Below are positions 7,191-16,503 of a DNA stretch of 64,000 bases, piece after piece (position 1 is the stretch's first letter; each line of letters begins with the position of its first letter). The stretch is from DATLLN01 sp963809205 (GTDB lineage Bacteria > Actinomycetota > Thermoleophilia > Gaiellales > JAICJC01): NCBI GenBank assembly GCA_963809205.1, contig CAWEIS010000009.1, positions 82,796 to 146,795 on the forward strand. Reading direction: 5' to 3'. The translations under genes were made by a program, and so were the position numbers. The notes under the pieces were generated by a model that did not search any database, was not told the origin of the DNA, and was given only the letters and a program-made list of their open reading frames with translations.

Positions 7191-9651
7191 TTAGGACGCT
7201 TGCGGATACTTATCTTTGATAGCAGCCGACAATGCAGCGCGCCTCCGGGTGCCGCGGATCGAGCGCCGACAGCCTCGGCCGCGAACACCGCGGCGTCCTG
7301 GTGCATGCCGCGCGCGAGCGCCACCTGGGAGAGGCCCATCAGCGAGGGAACGTCCGGCTGCGTGCTGGCGACGGCGATCCACTCCTCGGCGGCGGAGTCC
7401 AGGAAGCCCCGGCGGAAGTAGATCCAGGCGAGGCTCTCGGTCGGTCGCGCGGGTTCTGGTCGAGCCGCTGCCACAGCGGCAGCACCTTGGCGAATGCCTC
7501 GATGGCCTGCACGCGGAGCAGCGCCTCCAGCACGGTCGCCGCCGTCGGCCCGGCGGCCGTGGGCAGGATCGCCGGCAGCGGCCGGCCGTTCAGCGCGGCG
7601 GCCCAGGCCCGGTAGAACTCGGCGTCGTGGGGTGCCAGCGACGGCTCGGCCTCGGCCAGCGCGGCGTCCATCGCCGCGCCGTCGCCGGAGGCGGCGAGCG
7701 CGAATAGCCGGGCGGCGGCGGCCTGGCCGGCGACCGCCGAGTCCGCGGGCTCGAGCGCGGCCTCGGCCGCGGCCTCGGCGAACCGGCTCGCGGAGAGCAG
7801 CGTTTCGACGAGGCCGATGCGGGCGACGCCGTTGGAGGGCTGGACATCGAGCACGTCGCGGAACCAGCAGCTCGGCGAGCTCGTTGCGGCCCGACTCGTA
7901 GCAGGAGGTGGCCGCCAGCAGCCGCGCGCTCGGCCGCGCCGGCACGACCCGCTGCAGCTCGGCGGCTCCGGCACCGCGCTCGAGCATCAGCGTGATCAGC
8001 GGCAGCACCGGGGCGGCGTACTCGGGGTGATCGGCGAGCGAGCGGCGGTACAGCTTCTCGGCGACGTCCGGCCGGCCCTGGCTGCGCTCGACCTCGGCCA
8101 GCACCGTCATCGCGAGGAAGGTGCCGGAGCCGACGGTGGCGGCGTAGCGGGTGGGCGCGTCGCCCATCTCCATACAGCGCCGGGCCAGCTCGGCGGCCCC
8201 GCGGAGGTCGCCCTCGGCCTGGGCGCACAGCGCCTGCTCGAGCACCAGGTCGGTGTGGTCGGGATAGATCTCCAGGCCCTCGGCGATCGCGGCTCGGGCG
8301 GCGTCGAAGTCGCCGGCGCCGCGGCGGGCGGTGACGACCCGCGCCATCAGCATCGGCGCGTAGCCGGCGCCCTGCCAGCGCTGCTCCAGGCGCAGCGACG
8401 TCCCACGCCTGGTCGAAGTGCTCGCGCGCGCGGGCGGCTCGTTCAGGGCGAGGAACTCGGAGCCGAGGTTGTAGTCGTTGAACGGGCTCGGGTTCTCGCG
8501 CGCCTCGATCTCCAGCAGCTCGATGTTGCGGCGCGACTTGTCCTTGGAGGCAATCCGGCTGCGCAGGTAGCCGTAGTGGCGGATCCGTACGTTGCTGGTC
8601 TCGAACCGCTCGGCCAGGTACGTCGGCATGGTGTGCGACTTCTGCTCGTGGATCCGGCCCTCGAAGCGGTACGCCGGCCGGTTGCGCCAGACGCCGCAGC
8701 GCGTGGTGGGTGACGGCGTTGCCGGACTCGTCGCCGCCGGTGTAGTTGGTCTCGACCAGGTAGAAGGCACTCGCGCCAGGTGCGCGACAGCAGCCCGCGC
8801 AGCGCAGCCGCGTCCTCCGGGATCATGTGCTCGTCGGCGTCCAGGTACATCACCCAGTCGCTGGTCGCGGCCTCCAGCGAGACGTTGCGGGCGTCGGCGA
8901 AGGAGCCGTTCCAGGGGAAGTCGATCACCCTGGCGCCGAACGACCGCGGCGATCTCGGCGGTGCGGTCGCTTGAGCCGGTGTCGACAACGATCATCTCGT
9001 CGACGGCGTCGCGGACGGCCTCGAGGCAGCCCGGGAGCATCTCCTCCTCGTCCTTGACGATCATGCACAGCGAGAGCTTCATCCCCGTCCGCGGCCGGGC
9101 GCGCCCGGCGACGGCCCTGGCGCGCTTGCCCAGCGCGCGCAGCATCGCGCCGACGGCGCCGCGCGGCCGGGCCTGCGTGCCGCGCTTGCGGACGAGCGCA
9201 TGCTCGAGGTTCTGGGCGGCGTGGGGCAGGGTCGGGGTCGAGCCGGATGGCGGCGCGGAACAGCGCCTCGGCGCCGCCCAACTCGGTCAGCTCGTAGAGC
9301 AGGACGCCGGTCAGTTGAGCAGCACCGGCTCCGACGGCGTGCGGGCGAGCGCGTCGAGCATGCACTTGGACGCCGTCGCGAACGCCGACACCCAGGCGTC
9401 GGCCTGCTGCGCCGGTACGCCAGCACCCGCTCGGCCAGCCGGCACCGCGTCTGGTAGGCGCGCTGCGGATCGTCCCAGCCCTCGAGCTCGTCGAACAGCC
9501 GCTCGAGCGCGCGCATGTCGCCGGCGGCGAGCGCCGCCGCGCCGCGAGTCATCGTGCTCGCGACGCGCATGCGCCACCCGGCCTGGGCGGCTGCGATGTC
9601 GGTCGCCGACGACGGGGCGGGGACGGCTGCATCGCCTGCGTAGTCGGCCAT
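7191..9651 (-). pseudogene. TPR-flanked family 2 glycosyltransferase, frameshifted
   Basis: The N-terminal third is helical repeat sequence (LAAGDMRALERLFDELEGWD; LYELTELGGAEALFRAAIRL). The middle is a GT-A domain: MKLSLCMIVKDEEEMLPGCL, MIVVDTGSSDRTAEIA, DFPWNGSFADARNVSLEAAT, and the metal-binding DxD in WVMYLDADEHM, then RVWRNRPAYRFEGRIHEQ-like sequence. The C-terminal part holds several TPRs and ends AIKDKYPQAS. Family 2 enzymes transfer a sugar from a nucleotide donor. Directly upstream of flaG-fliD on the same strand, it is a likely flagellin or filament glycosyltransferase; this is inference from position. Frame changes occur near 9430, 9315, 9220, 8940, 8775, 8705, 8410, 7865 and 7440. 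Repaired length is about 815 residues. Confidence 0.65.
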
Positions 9652-9836
9652 GTTGAGCTGGGGTTTAGCTGACACCCCGCGCCCGACGCTCGGGGGTATG
9701 CTGCGCTTCGTTGTGTCTGCCCTGCCTTTGTTGCCAGCAGAAGACTCAGGTGACCGGCCGGTCTGGCCGATAAGGCGCGCATGACACGGCCCCATTGCCG
9801 TCCCCGCTCTGAACCGAGGAGCCCGCTGGCTGTCCC

Positions 9837-10877
9837 ATGAGCACTCCCGCGCGCAAGATCTCAGCTGTCCCCGAGCCAACTCCCCGACCAGCACCTTCCG
9901 ACGAGCTCGCGCTCGATCTCTTCTACTGGATGACCTTGACCCGAGCGGTCGAGGAGCGCGCGCTCAACCTCTACCGCCAGGGCAAGCTGCCCGGCTCGTA
10001 CTACACGGGCCGTGGCCAGGAGGCGATCGCCGTGGGCATGGCGCTGCCCCTGCGGCGCGGCCCCGAGGGCGACTGGCTGTCGCCCTGGATCCGCGACCTG
10101 GGTAGCTACCTCGTGCACGGTGTGCCCGTGTGGAGGCTGTTCGCGCAGTTCATGGGCAAGGCCGGGTCGACCACTCGGGGCAAGGACGGCAACCTGCACA
10201 TCGGCGGCAAGGAGTGGAACATCCCCTGCCAGGTGTCGCACATGGCGGACATGATCCCGATGACCGTCGGTGCCGCGCTGGCCTACCAGCAGCGGGGCGA
10301 GGATCGCGTGGCCGTGACGTCGTTCGGCGACGGCGCCACCTCGCGCGGTGACTTCCACGAGGGCCTGAACATGGCGGCGGTGCTCAACGCCCCGGCCGTA
10401 TTCGTTGCCGAGAACAACCGCTGGGCCTACACGACGCCGATCACCAAGCAGACGCGGGTCACCGACCTGCACGTCAAGGCGGCGTCGTACGGCATTCCGG
10501 CCGTCGAGGTCGACGGCAACGACGTCTATGCGGTGTACGCCGCCGTCAGCGAGGCCGTCGATGCCTGCCGCCACGGCCGCGGCCCCCGCTTCATCGAGTG
10601 TAAGACCTACCGGATGGCCGGTCACGCCGCCCACGACAAGTTCGAGAGCTACATGCCGATGGAGCTGCTCGCCGAGTGGACGGACAAGGACCCGCTGAAG
10701 CGGCTCGAGCAGGACCTGCGCGAGCAGCGCGGCATGGACGAGCCGCGGCTGGAGGCGATCCGCGAGCGGATCCGCGACGAGGTGCGCGAGGCGGTGGAGC
10801 GTGCGGGCGACGACGAGTACGCGCCGGCCGAGGAAGCCCACTGGGGCGTTTTCGCGGGAGACGACATCCGTGCCTGA
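9837..10877 (+). CDS. 2-oxoacid dehydrogenase E1 component, alpha subunit
   Basis: With the beta subunit encoded next, this thiamine-diphosphate enzyme decarboxylates a 2-oxoacid (pyruvate or a branched-chain oxoacid) and acylates the lipoyl group of E2. The 346-residue chain has the ThDP motif beginning GDGATSRGDFHEGLNM and ending PAVFVAENNRWAY around residues 163-200, the EERALNLYRQGKLPGSYYTG region near 40, and the phosphorylation-loop region YRMAGHAAHDKF near 257. Which oxoacid is used cannot be settled from sequence. The stop TGA overlaps the beta start by eight bases, so the two are translationally coupled. No E2 or E3 gene follows, which is unusual for this operon. Confidence 0.85.
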   Translation: MSTPARKISAVPEPTPRPAPSDELALDLFYWMTLTRAVEERALNLYRQGKLPGSYYTGRGQEAIAVGMALPLRRGPEGDWLSPWIRDLGSYLVHGVPVWRLFAQFMGKAGSTTRGKDGNLHIGGKEWNIPCQVSHMADMIPMTVGAALAYQQRGEDRVAVTSFGDGATSRGDFHEGLNMAAVLNAPAVFVAENNRWAYTTPITKQTRVTDLHVKAASYGIPAVEVDGNDVYAVYAAVSEAVDACRHGRGPRFIECKTYRMAGHAAHDKFESYMPMELLAEWTDKDPLKRLEQDLREQRGMDEPRLEAIRERIRDEVREAVERAGDDEYAPAEEAHWGVFAGDDIRA

Positions 10878-11853
10878 GCTGACGTACCTCGAGGCGATCC
10901 GCCAGGCGCTGCACGACGAGATGGAGGTCGACGACCGCGTGTTCTGCATGGGCGAGGACGTTGGCCGGCAGGGCGGCGCGTTCGGCGCCACCAAGGAGCT
11001 GCAGCAGCGCTTCGGCGAGGCCCGGTCGATCGACACGCCGGTCGCCGAGTCCGGCATCGTCGGCGTGGCCGTCGGCGCGGCCATGGCGGGCCAGCGCCCC
11101 GTGGCCGAGATGCAGTTCGCGGACTTCGTGTCCTGCGCCTTCGACCAGCTGGTCACCTGCGCCGCCAAGATGCATTACCGGATCGGGTGGGAGGTGCCGC
11201 TGGTCGTCCGCTGCCCCAACGGCGGCGGCGTGGGCGGCGGCCCCTACCACTCCGAGAACGTCGAGGCCTGGTTCCACCACCACGCCGGGCTGAAGATCGT
11301 CTGCCCGGCGACGGCGACCGACGCCTACGGCCTGCTCCGCGCGGCGATCCGCGACCCCAACCCGGTCGTGTTCTGCGAGCACAAGTTCCTGTACCGGCGG
11401 GTCAAGGAGGAGGTCGCCACCGGCGGCTCCGAGGGCGAACTGGTGCCGCTCGGCAAGGCCAATGTCACGCGGCCGGGCGACGATCTGACGATCGTCACGT
11501 ACGCAGCGACCGTGCAGCTGGCGCTGGCGGCGGCCGACCGGATGGCCGAGGAGGACGTGTCCGTCGAGGTGATCGATCTGCGGACGCTGATCCCGTTCGA
11601 CCGCGAGACGGTGCTCGAATCGGTCAAGCGCACGGGCAAGGTGCTGATCGTCCACGAGGACAACCTGACCGGCGGCTTCGGCGCCGAGGTGGCGGCGATC
11701 GTGGCCGAGGATGCCTTCGAGTATCTGGACGCCCCCGTCCGCCGGGTTGCCGCCATTGACACGCCGATCCCGTTCGCCCCGCCGCTGGAGCGTGAGTACA
11801 TGCCGCTCGAGGACGACATCGTGGCAGCGGTGCGCGCGCTCGCCGACTACTAA
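10870..11853 (+). CDS. 2-oxoacid dehydrogenase E1 component, beta subunit
   Basis: The 327-residue beta chain completes the E1 alpha2-beta2 tetramer. It starts at GTG 10870, inside the alpha stop region, with PELTYLEAIRQALHDEMEVD. Family motifs follow: VFCMGEDVGRQGGAFGATKE near residue 26, PVAESGIVGVAVGAAMAGQR near 58, VRCPNGGGVGGGPYHSEN near 112 and IVHEDNLTGGFGAEVAAIV near 262. The C-terminal half is the transketolase C domain. A longer reading back to 10801 only re-reads the end of the alpha gene in another frame and lacks family similarity. A plausible terminator was not found in the 100 bases before the next gene. Confidence 0.88.
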   Translation: MPELTYLEAIRQALHDEMEVDDRVFCMGEDVGRQGGAFGATKELQQRFGEARSIDTPVAESGIVGVAVGAAMAGQRPVAEMQFADFVSCAFDQLVTCAAKMHYRIGWEVPLVVRCPNGGGVGGGPYHSENVEAWFHHHAGLKIVCPATATDAYGLLRAAIRDPNPVVFCEHKFLYRRVKEEVATGGSEGELVPLGKANVTRPGDDLTIVTYAATVQLALAAADRMAEEDVSVEVIDLRTLIPFDRETVLESVKRTGKVLIVHEDNLTGGFGAEVAAIVAEDAFEYLDAPVRRVAAIDTPIPFAPPLEREYMPLEDDIVAAVRALADY

Positions 11854-11953
11854 GAAACCGGCCGAAATATCACCCTTTCGGCGGCGGCTCTTTGCAGACC
11901 GAGCGGTATGATCGGGTGGTGAGGTCGCGGGGTCGCGGCCTGCGCAACGACGC

Positions 11954-13837
11954 TTGGGGTCAGATCGTTTGCGTTTTCGTCACAAGCTGTCCATTGTCCT
12001 GATCGCCTTGGTCGTGTTCCCTCTGGTCGCGACCGGCCTGCTCGTGCAAGAGCTCGTCGGCCGGAACCAGACGGACTCGGTCGACGGCAGCCTCGCGGCC
12101 ACCGTTTCCGGTGCCGCCGTCTCCTACCGGTCCGAACTGGAGACGGCCGCCGCGAGGGCAAGCCTGATCGCCCAGAACCCCGACGTCCAGCAGGCGATGG
12201 TCGACGGCAACCTCGCCGACCTCAACCTGCAGACGATCGACGGCGCCGAGCACACCGTGATCGAGAGCGGGGACGTCCGGGTGGGCATTCCGCCGGAGGG
12301 TCCGGCCTGGCAGACCTCCGTGAACGTCGGCAACAAGGGCAGGGTGACGGTGTACGTGCCGCTGGACGAGGAGCTGGTGGTGCGGCTGGCGGTCGACGCG
12401 CCGCGCACCGACCAGGTCGACCTGGCGATGACCGTGGACCGGCAGATCACGGGCTCGACCGGCGGACGGACGGGCACGGCGCCGGCGCTGGGCGACGGCA
12501 AGCCGACGACGACGGACGTCGGCGGGTCGGAGGTGCGGGTGCAGGGCGCCGGCGTCGAGGGACCGAAGGACGTCCCCACCGAGATCCTCGCTACCTATCC
12601 GCAGTCCGTGCTGGACGACCGCATCGAGCACTCGCGCCTGCGGCTGCTGCTCGCCCTCGGGCTGCTCGGCCTCGTCCTGATCGCCCTCTGCCTGCTGACC
12701 GCCGACCGCATCTCGAAGGCGCTGACCGACCTGGCCGGGCGCGCCAAGGCGATCGTCCGCGCCAGCGGCGAGCCGGTGCCCGAGGGCGGCGACGAGCTGG
12801 TCGAGCTGGGCGCCGCGCTGGACACGATGTCGAGCGAGCTCTCGATCCGGATGACCGAGCTGGCCGGCGAGCGGCAGCGGCTCAAGGAGACGCTCCACCG
12901 CTACGGCGAGACGCTGGCGGCGACCCACGACCAGCAGGCGCTGATCGGCGCGGTGCTGGACACCGCCGTGCAGGCGACGCGGTCGCGGGGCGGCCGCTTG
13001 CTGCTGTACGACCCCGACCGCGGTGAGGCGACGGAGCAGGCGCGGATCGGCACCGCCCGCGGGTCGCGCACCGACCTGCCGATGGTCGTGCCGGCCGGAC
13101 GCGGCCTGGAGGGCGAGGCGGTGATGGCGGTCGAGCCGCGCACGGCGAACTCGCCGCGGCCGATGCTGACCGTGCCGATCCTGCGCGAGAAGCAGCTGCT
13201 CGGCCTGGTCACCGTGGTCGATCCGGAGGACGGGGCGTTCGCCCCCGACGACATCGAGACGCTGTCCGGCCTGGCCGTGCAGGCCGGCATCGCCATCGAG
13301 AACGCGCGCCTGCACCGCCGGGTCAAGGAGCAGGCGGTGACCGACGAGCTGACCGGGATCGCGAACCGCCGCCGGTTTTTCGACGTGCTCGGGCGCGAGT
13401 TCGAGCGCGCCCAGCGGTTCGACCAGCCGCTGTCGCTGATCATGCTCGACATCGACGACTTCAAGCGGATCAACGACCGGCCCGAGCTCGGGCATCTGGC
13501 CGGCGACGCGGTGCTGCGCGCGGTGGCGGCGACGATCCAGGGGATGATCCGCGAGATCGACCTGGCCGCTCGCTACGGCGGCGAGGAGTTCGCCGTGCTG
13601 CTGCCGCAGACCGACCTCGAGGGCGCCCTCAACCTGGCCGAGCGCCTGCGGATGGCGGTCGAGGAGCGGCCGATCGAGTTCGGCGGCGAGCTGATCGGCG
13701 AGGTGACCGCCAGCTTTGGCGTAGCCTCCGGTCCGTCGCTGGACATGGCCCAGCTTGACCTGATCGCTGCGGCGGACACCGCGCTGTACCAGAGCAAGCG
13801 CGGCGGCAAGAACCAGGTCAGCTCGTCTGTTGATTGA
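11954..13837 (+). CDS. Membrane diguanylate cyclase (sensor-HAMP-GAF-GGDEF)
   Basis: This protein of up to 627 residues makes c-di-GMP from two GTP. A transmembrane helix (LSIVLIALVVFPLVATGLLV, about 12-32) is followed by an extracytoplasmic segment of about 190 residues, a second helix (LLLALGLLGLVLIALCLLT, about 228-248), a HAMP-type linker, a GAF domain (about 320-445) and a C-terminal GGDEF domain (about 455-625). The active-site loop is ARYGGEEFAVLLPQ. An inhibitory RxxD site (REID) lies five residues before it, so product inhibition is expected. The start is TTG at 11954 or TTG at 11969, which would make the product RFRHKLS; neither has a clear ribosome site. It lies upstream of the polyphosphate genes. 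Confidence 0.88.
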   Translation: MGSDRLRFRHKLSIVLIALVVFPLVATGLLVQELVGRNQTDSVDGSLAATVSGAAVSYRSELETAAARASLIAQNPDVQQAMVDGNLADLNLQTIDGAEHTVIESGDVRVGIPPEGPAWQTSVNVGNKGRVTVYVPLDEELVVRLAVDAPRTDQVDLAMTVDRQITGSTGGRTGTAPALGDGKPTTTDVGGSEVRVQGAGVEGPKDVPTEILATYPQSVLDDRIEHSRLRLLLALGLLGLVLIALCLLTADRISKALTDLAGRAKAIVRASGEPVPEGGDELVELGAALDTMSSELSIRMTELAGERQRLKETLHRYGETLAATHDQQALIGAVLDTAVQATRSRGGRLLLYDPDRGEATEQARIGTARGSRTDLPMVVPAGRGLEGEAVMAVEPRTANSPRPMLTVPILREKQLLGLVTVVDPEDGAFAPDDIETLSGLAVQAGIAIENARLHRRVKEQAVTDELTGIANRRRFFDVLGREFERAQRFDQPLSLIMLDIDDFKRINDRPELGHLAGDAVLRAVAATIQGMIREIDLAARYGGEEFAVLLPQTDLEGALNLAERLRMAVEERPIEFGGELIGEVTASFGVASGPSLDMAQLDLIAAADTALYQSKRGGKNQVSSSVD

Positions 13838-13862
13838 GGCCCGGAGGGGTGCTTGCTATGAT
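13834..13862 (+). promoter_or_regulatory. Putative sigma-70-type promoter
   Basis: TTGAGG (13834-13839) and TATGAT (13857-13862) are separated by exactly 17 bases. The -35 box overlaps the stop codon of the diguanylate cyclase gene. The predicted transcript start is about 40 bases before the ATG at 13908, which has a GGAGG ribosome site. It would drive the small acidic protein and possibly ppk. Confidence 0.55.
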
Positions 13863-13907
13863 CTTTCGGCGTTTTCCTGGCTCCCGTAACCCGACCGGAG
13901 GATGTGG

Positions 13908-14234
13908 ATGTCGACCAGTGGTAGCTCGCAGTTCGCATCGGTGATCGAAGAGCACCTCGAGCTGAAGCGCCGGAATGCCCGGTTGGATGGAGACCTCCCT
14001 CTTGACGAGTTCGTCGGCGACGATCCGTTCGACAACCATCCGCTGTTCAAGACCGAGGAGGCCGCGCGGCGCGAGGAGGAGGAGACCGGGGAGCACCCCG
14101 CCGTCGCCCTCGAGATCCCCGCCGAGACGCTCGAGCTTCCGGTGGTCGAGGTGCCCGAGGAAGAGGGCGACGAGCGCGAGCGCCCTCAGGGCTGGATGGA
14201 GACCACGGCCAGCCAGGAGTTCACCTGGGAGTAG
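13908..14234 (+). CDS. Small acidic hypothetical protein
   Basis: I do not recognise this family. The 108-residue product begins MSTSGSSQFASVIEEHLELK and is rich in glutamate and aspartate, with runs such as TEEAARREEEETGEHP and VPEEEGDERERPQG, and ends TTASQEFTWE. It has no membrane segment or signal peptide and is probably partly disordered. The second in-frame ATG (13908) is chosen over 13902 because CCGGAGG lies six bases upstream of it. It has its own promoter and sits 69 bases before ppk, with an upstream diguanylate cyclase; a role tied to polyphosphate or c-di-GMP is possible but unproven. Confidence 0.7.
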   Translation: MSTSGSSQFASVIEEHLELKRRNARLDGDLPLDEFVGDDPFDNHPLFKTEEAARREEEETGEHPAVALEIPAETLELPVVEVPEEEGDERERPQGWMETTASQEFTWE

Positions 14235-14303
14235 CGGCTCCCAGGACGGAAACCACACCTTCACTGTCCGGCCGTCGGTCGCCGCTGTACGATTGGGTGT
14301 CGT

Positions 14304-16415
14304 ATGGCTTCCAAACGCGCTGAGATCGAGCGGATCGAGCTCGCCGCCCCCGAGCGGCTGATCAACCGAGAGCTCTCCTGGCTGGATTTCAACGCACGCG
14401 TTCTCGACCTGGCAGACGATCAGGATCTGCCGCTGCTCGAGCGTGTCCGCTTCTGCTCGATCTTCTCGTCGAACCTGGATGAGTTCTTCATGGTTCGCGT
14501 GGCCGGCCTGCTGCGACAGGCGGCGGCCGGCATCGGCGTCCGCTCGGCCGACGGCCGCACGTCGCAGGTGGTGCTGTCCGACATCCGCGAACGCGTGATC
14601 GAGCTGTCGCTGCGCCAGTCGCAGGTCTGGATGGTCGACCTGCGCAAGGCGCTGGACGCCGCCGGGATCTGCATCGTTCCGGTCGCCGAGCTGGACGAGG
14701 ACGAGCTGTCCGAGTTGTCGGCGACGTTCGAGCGCGAGGTGTTTCCGGTTCTGACACCGCTGGGCGTCGGGCCGGGCCAGCCGTTCCCGTACATCTCCGG
14801 GCTATCGCTCAGCCTGGGCGTGCTCGTCCGTAACCCGGACGGCGGCGAGGAGCGGTTCGCCCGGGTCAAGGTGCCGGAGGTGCTGCCGCGGTTCATGCAT
14901 GTGCGCCAGGGCGGGCGGATGGTCGCGCTGGAGGATCTGATCGCGCACTTCCTGCCGTGGCTGTTCCCGGGGATGGAGATCGTCGAGCATGCCGCATTCC
15001 GCGTCACCCGTGATGCCGACTTCGAGGTGTCGGACGAGGCGGATGACCTGCTGGAGGCGGTCGAGCTCGAGCTGCGCCGCCGCCGGTTCGGCGACGTCGT
15101 GCGCGTCGAGGTGGTCGACGAGATGACCGAGGACATGCTGCAGCGGCTGAAGGACGGGCTCGGCGTGAGCGCCGCGCAGATGTTCCCGATCGACGGCACG
15201 CTCGACCTGGCCGACGTCAAGCAGCTGGCCGACCTCGACCGCCCCGACCTGCGGTTCGAGCCGTGGGCGCCGGTCACGCGATCGCGGCTGCGCCCCTCCG
15301 AGGACCACGACATCTTCGCGGAGGTCGATCGCGGGGACGTGATGGTGCACCTGCCCTACGACTCCTTCGCGACGTCCGTCGAGGCGTTCGTCCGGGAGGG
15401 CGCGAAGGATCGCTCCGTGGTCGGCCTGAAGACGACCGTCTACCGGACGAGCGACGATTCGGCGTTGCTGCCGGCGCTGATCGAAGCGGCCGAGGAGGGC
15501 AAACAGACGGTGTGCCTGGTCGAGCTGAAGGCGCGCTTCGACGAGCGGCGCAACATCGCGTGGTCGCGGTCGATGGAGCGTGCCGGAGTGCACGTCGTGT
15601 ACGGCTTCGCCAACCTCAAGATCCACGCCAAGACCACGCTGATCGTCCGCCGCGAGGGCGACTCGCTGCGCCGCTACGTGCACATCGGCACCGGCAACTA
15701 CAACGCGTCGACCGCCCGGGTCTACGAGGACTTCGGCCTGTTCACGTCGGACGAGGCGATCACCGCCGACATCGCCGACCTGTTCAACCACCTGACGGGC
15801 TTCGGCCGGCCGCAGCGGTTCCGCAAGATCCTGGCCGCGCCGTTCAACCTGCGCAGCTCGCTGGTCGAGCACATCCGCTCGGTCGCCCGCGCCGCCGGGC
15901 GAGGGGAGCGGGCGCGCATCCGGATCAAGGTCAACGCGCTCAGCGACCCGGGCATCATCGACGAGCTGTACAAGGCATCGCAGGCCGGCGCCGCGATCGA
16001 CATCATCGCGCGTGCGATCTGCATGCTGCGGCCGGGCATGCCCGGGCTCTCCGAGAACATCGCCGTGCGCAGCGTGGTCGGGCGGTTCCTCGAGCACTCC
16101 CGGGTGTACCACTTCGAGGCGGGCGACCAGGAGACGTACCTGTTCGGCAGCGCCGACCTGATGCCGCGGAACCTCGACCACCGGATCGAGGTGGTCGTCC
16201 CGGTCGAGGAGCCCCGCGCCCGCGACGAGTTGAACGCCGCCCTGGAGGCGCTGCTGGCCGACAACGCGCACGCCTGGGTGCTGGACGCCAGCGGGAACTG
16301 GATGCGCCTCGAGCCGGGCGACGGGGAGCGCAACCGGAACACGCACATGGTGCTGACGCGCCGCGCGAAGCTTCGCGCGCGGCGCCGTTCCGGCGCACGC
16401 CCGACGGCTCGCTGA
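14304..16415 (+). CDS. ppk: Polyphosphate kinase 1
   Basis: Ppk1 polymerises the gamma-phosphate of ATP into inorganic polyphosphate and can run in reverse. The 703-residue chain has the N-terminal domain opening PERLINRELSWLDFNARVLD, the SSNLDEFFMVRVAGL motif, and two C-terminal phospholipase-D-like domains. The phosphorylated histidine lies in FANLKIHAKTTLIVRR, followed by YVHIGTGNYNASTARVYEDF; the second histidine is in VVGRFLEHSRVYHFEAG. The DERRNIAWSRSMERAGVHV stretch is also characteristic. All catalytic landmarks are intact. A TACGAT hexamer lies 10 bases before the ATG and there is no ribosome site, so the mRNA may be nearly leaderless. ppx follows on the same strand. Confidence 0.95.
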   Translation: MASKRAEIERIELAAPERLINRELSWLDFNARVLDLADDQDLPLLERVRFCSIFSSNLDEFFMVRVAGLLRQAAAGIGVRSADGRTSQVVLSDIRERVIELSLRQSQVWMVDLRKALDAAGICIVPVAELDEDELSELSATFEREVFPVLTPLGVGPGQPFPYISGLSLSLGVLVRNPDGGEERFARVKVPEVLPRFMHVRQGGRMVALEDLIAHFLPWLFPGMEIVEHAAFRVTRDADFEVSDEADDLLEAVELELRRRRFGDVVRVEVVDEMTEDMLQRLKDGLGVSAAQMFPIDGTLDLADVKQLADLDRPDLRFEPWAPVTRSRLRPSEDHDIFAEVDRGDVMVHLPYDSFATSVEAFVREGAKDRSVVGLKTTVYRTSDDSALLPALIEAAEEGKQTVCLVELKARFDERRNIAWSRSMERAGVHVVYGFANLKIHAKTTLIVRREGDSLRRYVHIGTGNYNASTARVYEDFGLFTSDEAITADIADLFNHLTGFGRPQRFRKILAAPFNLRSSLVEHIRSVARAAGRGERARIRIKVNALSDPGIIDELYKASQAGAAIDIIARAICMLRPGMPGLSENIAVRSVVGRFLEHSRVYHFEAGDQETYLFGSADLMPRNLDHRIEVVVPVEEPRARDELNAALEALLADNAHAWVLDASGNWMRLEPGDGERNRNTHMVLTRRAKLRARRRSGARPTAR

Positions 16416-16503
16416 GCCGTTCCCTGGATTCGCTCCGGATCTTCACCAAACGCTCACCGCGATCCGGGTGATGACGGCCGAGCGGGTGGGCAGACTACGG
16501 GTG

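Noticed and set aside
9766..9773. GCCGATAA, the -10 consensus of the flagellar sigma factor sigma-28
   Set aside because: It lies on the plus strand facing the E1 alpha gene, not the flagellar genes, and no TAAA box stands 15 bases upstream.
11954..11963. GGGGTCAGATC half-match to the GGGGTCAGACCCC palindrome
   Set aside because: The second arm is missing and it lies at the start of the diguanylate cyclase coding region, so it is probably chance.
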